Positions 1-3,109 of a stretch of 5,638 nucleotides of DNA are shown piece by piece. This DNA is from Gemmatimonadota bacterium (GTDB taxonomy: Bacteria > Gemmatimonadota > Gemmatimonadetes > Gemmatimonadales > GWC2-71-9). Location: assembly GCA_029862935.1 (NCBI GenBank), contig JAOTWK010000253.1, positions 1 to 5,638 on the forward strand, in the 5' to 3' direction. The notes under the pieces were generated by a model. That model was not told the DNA's origin. It was given only the letters and a program-made list of their open reading frames with translations, and did no database searches. The position numbers were made by a program, and so were the translations under genes. Within the stretch, counting starts at the first letter, position 1; the number at the start of each line of letters is the position of its first letter.

Positions 1-45
1 TTCTGCCCCCACTGCCGCTTGCAGTTTCCTGCCGCCCTGCCGCCG
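1..45. repeat. Pyrimidine-rich interspersed repeat, copy A (possibly cut by the left edge)
   Basis: Bases 1-36 match 712-747 with a single mismatch (A11 versus G722). The shared core is CTGCCGCTTGCAGTTTCC followed by TGCCGCC. Further CTGCCGC-like motifs follow up to about base 45. The same core occurs a third time at 774-797. No coding frame explains it. It looks like a degenerate intergenic repeat family built from a CTGCCGC heptamer; any function is unknown. The start of this copy may lie outside the window. Confidence 0.8.
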
Positions 46-94
46 ACCTCACAAGCCTTGTTCGTCCAGGATCGATGGATGGTCCCCCGCGCTC

Positions 95-131
95 TTTCGG
101 TACTCGGCCCGCCGAGCGTATGATGTATGAT
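95..131 (+). promoter_or_regulatory. Candidate promoter for the coiled-coil gene, with a duplicated -10-like box
   Basis: TATGAT, a near-consensus sigma70 -10 box, occurs at 119-124 and again at 126-131 as part of a GTATGAT direct repeat. The only -35-like element at a suitable distance is the weak TTTCGG at 95-100, 18 bp upstream of the first box. A small inverted repeat, CTCGG-CCCG-CCGAG (103-116), lies in the spacer. Transcription from either box would begin near or after 131, which would leave out the ATG at 127 and fits the downstream ATG at 160. The assignment is inferred from motif matches only. Confidence 0.4.
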
Positions 132-145
132 GGCGGTGAGCCATC

Positions 146-151
146 GGGGGA
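146..151 (+). promoter_or_regulatory. Shine-Dalgarno-like GGGGGA that decides the start at 160
   Basis: GGGGGA lies 8 bases before the ATG at 160. The in-frame ATGs at 127 and 130 lack a comparable purine tract upstream and overlap the -10-like boxes. This favours translation starting at 160 with MPVTAKLSQK. Confidence 0.55.
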
Positions 152-159
152 TCACCGCT

Positions 160-642
160 ATGCCAGTCACGGCCAAACTCTCACAGAAGTTCTACGAGCG
201 CCTCGGCGAGGACCTTGCCCAGGAACTCGTGGATTGGTTCAATGCCGTGGACGCGACCTATCGAGCGGATCTCCGCGAGTTCAACGAGCTCAACTTCCAA
301 CGGTTCGACGCCAAGGTGGAGCAGCGGCTGGCTGAACTGCGCACCCATCTCGAACGGCGCTTGGTGGAGTCCGACGCCAGATGGGAACAGCGGTTCACGA
401 GTTTAGACAAAGAGGTCGGGCGGCGGCTCTCGATCTTTGGCAAGGACTTCGAACAGCAGCTCACGGTTCTTAGCAAGGATGTCGACCGGCGGCTCGCCGA
501 GCTGGCCGGGTCCGTCGCGCGGCTGGAAACCACGTTCGAGCGCCGACTGGGCGCAGTGACCAACAGCCTCATCAGGTGGATGTTCGGCTTTTGGGCGCTC
601 ACCCTCGGCGCGCTGGCTGGGATCTTGTACTACCTGCGCTAG
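160..642 (+). CDS. Coiled-coil protein with hendecad repeats and a C-terminal membrane anchor
   Basis: This is a 160-residue protein of unknown function. Residues 1-35 (MPVTAKLSQK, then an acidic and aromatic stretch ending in VDATYRADLRE) form a helical head. Residues 42-132 are a highly charged predicted coiled coil without Pro and with few Gly. The motif [hydrophobic]-E/D/G-Q/R-R/Q-L/F recurs every 11 residues with Leu or Phe at 57, 68, 79, 90, 101 and 112, so this is a hendecad coil. FERRL at 126-130 follows after a change of register. Residues 138-158 (around WMFGFWALTLGALAG) form a single hydrophobic helix ending in YYLR, which predicts a tail anchor with the coil in the cytoplasm. The architecture recalls DUF1640/CCDC90-type small membrane coiled coils, but I cannot confirm homology. 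In-frame ATGs at 127 and 130 would add 10-11 residues; 160 is preferred because of its ribosome binding site. The gene stands alone between two repeat blocks. Confidence 0.85.
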   Translation: MPVTAKLSQKFYERLGEDLAQELVDWFNAVDATYRADLREFNELNFQRFDAKVEQRLAELRTHLERRLVESDARWEQRFTSLDKEVGRRLSIFGKDFEQQLTVLSKDVDRRLAELAGSVARLETTFERRLGAVTNSLIRWMFGFWALTLGALAGILYYLR

Positions 643-677
643 CGGGAATCTCAGGTACCAGCTGTCAGCCATCAGCT

Positions 678-797
678 CTGCCGTCTCATTCCTGCCGCTC
701 TGCCGCTGCTGTTCTGCCCCCGCTGCCGCTTGCAGTTTCCTGCCGCCGCCCTGCCGCTGCTGTTCTGTTCCCTCTGCCGCTTGCAGTTTCCTGCCGC
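678..797. repeat. CTGCCGC-derived tandem repeat, two 51-bp units (copies B and C)
   Basis: Unit B (700-750) and unit C (751-797) align at an exact 51-base offset. Each begins CTGCCGCTGCTGTTCTG, then has a variable hexamer (CCCCCG or TTCCCT), then the CTGCCGCTTGCAGTTTCC core and a TGCCGC end. Degenerate CTGCCG units precede them at 678 and 692. Copy A at the left edge belongs to the same family. All lie outside convincing genes. Short frames through the block are low-complexity Leu/Pro/Ala/Cys strings and are not credible proteins. Confidence 0.8.
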
Positions 798-855
798 TCT
801 TGCCTGGGCCGCCAGCCCTCAGCCGTGCACAACGGTCGAGGACGAACCAGTGACT

Positions 856-878
856 GGCTGAAGGGCGAAGGCTGAAGG
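856..878. repeat. Short GGCTGAA heptamer run
   Basis: GGCTGAA (856-862), GGGCGAA (863-869) and GGCTGAA (870-876) are three consecutive 7-bp units followed by GG. The run is a micro-repeat within the 433-bp gene-free stretch 643-1075. It has no visible function, but it shows that this intergenic region is built from slippage-type heptamers. Confidence 0.6.
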
Positions 879-941
879 CAGCGTCGCACACTGTTCGCAC
901 ACCACATCTTCAACGCCTCTGTTGGTAAGTCTCTAAATCAC

Positions 942-959
942 AATGGCTTAGGAGCCATT
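942..959. promoter_or_regulatory. Perfect 7-bp inverted repeat (hairpin or operator) upstream of the operon promoter
   Basis: AATGGCT (942-948) and AGCCATT (953-959) are exact reverse complements around a 4-base TAGG loop. The repeat ends about 30 bases before the -35 box at 989. Only a three-base T run (958-960) follows, so it is a poor intrinsic terminator. A protein-binding site or a weak terminator of upstream transcription are both possible. The symmetry is seen directly; the function is inference. Confidence 0.45.
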
Positions 960-988
960 TGGCGTGCGGACAGGCCCTGCGCGATACC

Positions 989-1018
989 TTGACCAGATAT
1001 ATATCTGCCGCATATATA
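989..1018 (+). promoter_or_regulatory. Sigma70-like promoter of the barrel-hydrolase operon, with a palindrome in the spacer
   Basis: TTGACC (989-994) matches the -35 consensus in five of six positions. TATATA (1013-1018) follows after 18 bp, with TATATT (1015-1020) as an overlapping alternative. This is the most AT-rich patch in an otherwise GC-rich window. A 14-bp perfect palindrome, CAGATATATATCTG (994-1007), sits between the two boxes and overlaps the last base of the -35, as expected for a repressor operator. A start near 1025 would give a leader of about 50 bases. The small inverted repeat AGCTC-GTACG-GAGCT (1022-1036) would lie at or near the start of that leader. Confidence 0.6.
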
Positions 1019-1064
1019 TTCAGCTCGTACGGAGCTCCAGGTGAGTCGATTAAGACTTCGAGAA

Positions 1065-1071
1065 GAGGAGG
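1065..1071 (+). promoter_or_regulatory. Strong Shine-Dalgarno GAGGAGG for a GTG start
   Basis: GAGGAGG is the strongest ribosome binding site in the window. It lies 4 bases before the in-frame GTG at 1076, which immediately opens a signal peptide (MHRLLSISLF). An ATG at 959 in the same frame lies upstream of the promoter, so it would not be on the transcript and would add a non-signal leader. The GTG is therefore the likely start, although the spacing is on the short side. Confidence 0.7.
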
Positions 1072-1075
1072 GCGT

Positions 1076-1708
1076 GTGCACAGACTCTTATCCATCTCCC
1101 TGTTCCTCGCCCTCGCCGCTGCATCGTCGGCGGGCGCTCAGATCGCCGTTGGGATCAAGGGTGGGCTCAACCTCTCAGATGTCAGCGTGACAGACAACGG
1201 CGGGGAACCAGCGGTTCCCTACGAGTCGCGTACCGGCTTGCTCTTTGGGGGGACGGTAGGAGTGGCGGCGACACCGTGGCTCACCGTTCAACTCGAGGGG
1301 CGCCATTCGCGAGAGGGAACGCAACAGACCGAAGATGGCATTACTGCCTCGCTCCGACTCTCGTATCTCGACGTTCCACTCATTGCCAAGTTCCATATCC
1401 CTACCGGGGAGTCGCCGGTCATGCCCTACCTGTATGCGGGTGGGTTCGTCGGCTTCGAGACCGGCTGCGGCGTAAAGGTGAGCGGTGCCGTTTCGTTGGA
1501 GCTCGACTGTGACACGGCGGAAGTGGATCGTGAGTCGACCGACTACGGTGCGGTATTCGGCGGCGGTACGGACGTGCGGCTCGGGCCCGGGGCTGTCACG
1601 CTTGACATCGAGTACTCCTACGGCCTGCGAAATCTGGCGACGGATCCCACCGGTGAAGCCTTCAGCCGCGTGTTCCTCTTCGCTGCCGGGTACAAGCTGG
1701 TTCTGTAG
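1076..1708 (+). CDS. Outer membrane beta-barrel protein (PorT/OMP_b-brl_2-like)
   Basis: This 210-residue protein is predicted to reach the outer membrane. Residues 1-21 are a signal peptide: His-Arg, a Leu/Ala core, and cleavage after SAGA before QIAVG. The mature N-terminus, GIKGGLNLSDVS (26-37), is the typical first strand of small 'porin family' barrels. Further alternating strands are visible around 53-65 (TGLLFGGTVGVAA), 67-77 (PWLTVQLEGRH), 90-106 (TASLRLSYLDVPLIAKF), 117-128 (PYLYAGGFVGFE), 156-168, 173-183 (AVTLDIEYSYG) and 197-210 (SRVFLFAAGYKLVL). The YLDVPLIAKF segment is characteristic of this family. Cys131 and Cys145 bracket what may be an exposed loop and could form a disulphide. 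The gene has its own promoter and strong ribosome binding site. The lipoprotein gene begins two bases after its stop, so the two are probably cotranscribed. The transported or bound substrate is unknown; a purely structural role is also possible. Confidence 0.85.
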   Translation: MHRLLSISLFLALAAASSAGAQIAVGIKGGLNLSDVSVTDNGGEPAVPYESRTGLLFGGTVGVAATPWLTVQLEGRHSREGTQQTEDGITASLRLSYLDVPLIAKFHIPTGESPVMPYLYAGGFVGFETGCGVKVSGAVSLELDCDTAEVDRESTDYGAVFGGGTDVRLGPGAVTLDIEYSYGLRNLATDPTGEAFSRVFLFAAGYKLVL

Positions 1709-1709
1709 C

Positions 1710-2849
1710 ATGTCGAGACTGTGGTGGCCCGCGCTCCTGACGATGCTCGTCAGCGGGTGCTCCGCCACCGAACCGGAGATCGGCGACTGGGTCTACCACC
1801 AGCCGGAACAAGTCGGCGATGGCTGGCAAACAACGTCCCTGGCGGACGCCGGACTGGACGAGCGGCAGCTCACCGTGATGATGGAGATACTCCGGCAGAA
1901 CCCAGGACATCTCGTCCACGGTATCGTGATTGCCGTAAACGGGGCCTTGGCATTCGAGGAGTACTTCTCCGGCAGGACCCACCCGACGTACGGCGAAGTC
2001 CCGGTCCAGTTCACGCGTGACAGGAAGCACTGCCTGTCGTCCGTCACGAAGAGCGTCACGGCGACGCTCTTGGGCATTGCGATCGATCGTGGGTTCATCT
2101 CGAGCCTCGACGCCAAGGTGCTCGACTTCTTTCCCGAATACGCCGATCTGAATGCGGGGAGGAAGAGCGACATCACATTGGAGCACCTGGTCACGATGTC
2201 GGCCGGCCTCGAGTGGGACGAGTGGACCTATCCCATCGGCGATTCGAGAAACGACATCACGCAGTGGTTCAACTTCGGCGGTGATCTGCTCCGGTTCGTA
2301 CTCGAGCGACCGATGGTCGCGGACCCGGGCGCCGAATTCACCTACAACGGGGGTCTCACCAACGTCCTTGGTGAGGTGATTCGGCGGGCTAGTGGCCTCC
2401 GGCTGGACCAGTTCTCCGACGCATACCTGTTCGCGCCGCTCGGTATCACCGACTACACGTGGTACTTCGTGCGACCCGACCTCGTTTACGCCTCAGGTGA
2501 CATTAGCCTGCGGCCGCGCGACGTCGCTAAGCTGGGGCAGCTCTACCTGCAAGATGGGATGTGGAACGGCCAACGAATTCTCTCCTCCGAGTGGGTGCAG
2601 TCGTCGGCGGCACCGGCATTCACGATGGGTGAGTGGATGGGTCACACTGGGTACAGCTACGGGTGGTGGCCCAAGAGCAGCGCGTACGGCAACGCTGCGT
2701 ACGCCGCCTCGGGATGGGGAGATCAGGCCGTTGTGGTCATGCCGGAGTTTGACATGGTGGCCGTCTTCACCGGTGGCAGCTATTGGACGGAGGCCCTGAT
2801 GAGTTCTCACGAGATGATTGTCGGCTTCGTGCTCCCCAACACGCAGTAG
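1710..2849 (+). CDS. Beta-lactamase-family serine hydrolase, predicted lipoprotein
   Basis: This 379-residue protein belongs to the Beta-lactamase family (PF00144), which covers class C beta-lactamases, esterases, D-aminopeptidases and amide hydrolases. The N-terminus MSRLWWPALLTMLVSGC has a lipobox (VSGC), so Cys17 would be lipidated and the enzyme anchored facing the periplasm. The catalytic motif is S111-V-T-K114 within CLSSVTKSVTATLLG. The Tyr motif is Y212-N-G in FTYNGGLTNVLGEVI. The usual third KTG/HTG motif is replaced by G335-W-G-D-Q339 before VVVMPEFDMVAVFTGG, as in non-penicillinase members. Length is normal for the family. The Ser/Lys/Tyr spacing resembles that of 6-aminohexanoate-dimer hydrolase (NylB), but this alone does not set the substrate. 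The start at 1710 lies one base beyond the stop of the barrel gene, with no clear Shine-Dalgarno of its own, which suggests translational coupling. Fold and class are firm; the substrate is unknown, and a classical antibiotic beta-lactamase is unlikely. Confidence 0.92.
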   Translation: MSRLWWPALLTMLVSGCSATEPEIGDWVYHQPEQVGDGWQTTSLADAGLDERQLTVMMEILRQNPGHLVHGIVIAVNGALAFEEYFSGRTHPTYGEVPVQFTRDRKHCLSSVTKSVTATLLGIAIDRGFISSLDAKVLDFFPEYADLNAGRKSDITLEHLVTMSAGLEWDEWTYPIGDSRNDITQWFNFGGDLLRFVLERPMVADPGAEFTYNGGLTNVLGEVIRRASGLRLDQFSDAYLFAPLGITDYTWYFVRPDLVYASGDISLRPRDVAKLGQLYLQDGMWNGQRILSSEWVQSSAAPAFTMGEWMGHTGYSYGWWPKSSAYGNAAYAASGWGDQAVVVMPEFDMVAVFTGGSYWTEALMSSHEMIVGFVLPNTQ

Positions 2850-2854
2850 GACAA

Positions 2855-3020
2855 GTGATGAGAGGGCGAAGTCGTCAAGCGACGCGGACGACTGCCGCTG
2901 TCGCGGTGGCGCTGCAAGGCGATGAGAGGGCGATGGAGGGCAATGTGTATCAGACGACATTGACGACGAAGACGACTAGACGACTGCCGCCCTACCGCTT
3001 CTGCTGCCCTGCCGCCGTCA
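2855..3020. repeat. Low-complexity intergenic region with GACGAC and GATGAGAGGGCGA repeats
   Basis: GATGAGAGGGCGA occurs at 2857-2869 and 2921-2933. GACGACTGCCGC occurs at 2887-2898 and 2979-2990. Between about 2951 and 2984 GACGA-type units recur five times. CTGCCGCCCTACCGCTT and CTGCCCTGCCGCC (2984-3017) recall the CTGCCGC family on the left side of the window. No rho-independent terminator stands out after the hydrolase stop at 2849, and no clear promoter for the next gene is visible (TTGACG at 2960-2965 has no matching -10). Confidence 0.6.
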
Positions 3021-3109
3021 AGTGCCAAATGCAACCATTCGTGCGCCCGCCGCATCGAACAAGAGTAGCCGTGTCACCTCACCGTTCCTCCACGATCCGG
3101 GGTCAGCCG

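Noticed and set aside
678..797. CRISPR-like direct repeats
   Set aside because: The units are contiguous 51-bp tandem copies with no unique spacers between them, so they are simple slippage repeats.
1..797. Composite transposon or integron cassette around the coiled-coil gene
   Set aside because: The flanking repeats show no terminal inverted repeats, transposase, integrase or target-site duplication within the window.
403..913. Minus-strand frames over the repeat block (165 and 75 codons)
   Set aside because: They translate the repeat into Gln/Ala/Gly/Arg-rich low-complexity strings (repeated ETASG and RTAAA) and run antisense to the end of the coiled-coil gene.
942..960. Rho-independent terminator
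   Set aside because: The stem is only 7 bp with three G-C pairs, and just three T residues follow, too weak to call a terminator; kept only as an inverted repeat.
959..1075. N-terminal extension of the barrel protein from the ATG at 959
   Set aside because: This segment covers the promoter and untranslated leader, and the extension would bury the signal peptide. The GTG at 1076 has a strong Shine-Dalgarno.
910..1095. 61-codon minus-strand frame over the promoter region
   Set aside because: It lies across the promoter, palindrome and ribosome binding site of the plus-strand operon, has no recognisable domain, and has no supporting start signal that I can see.
1485..1709. N-terminal extension of the hydrolase inside the barrel gene
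   Set aside because: It is the shifted frame of the barrel gene. The lipoprotein signal begins at the ATG at 1710.
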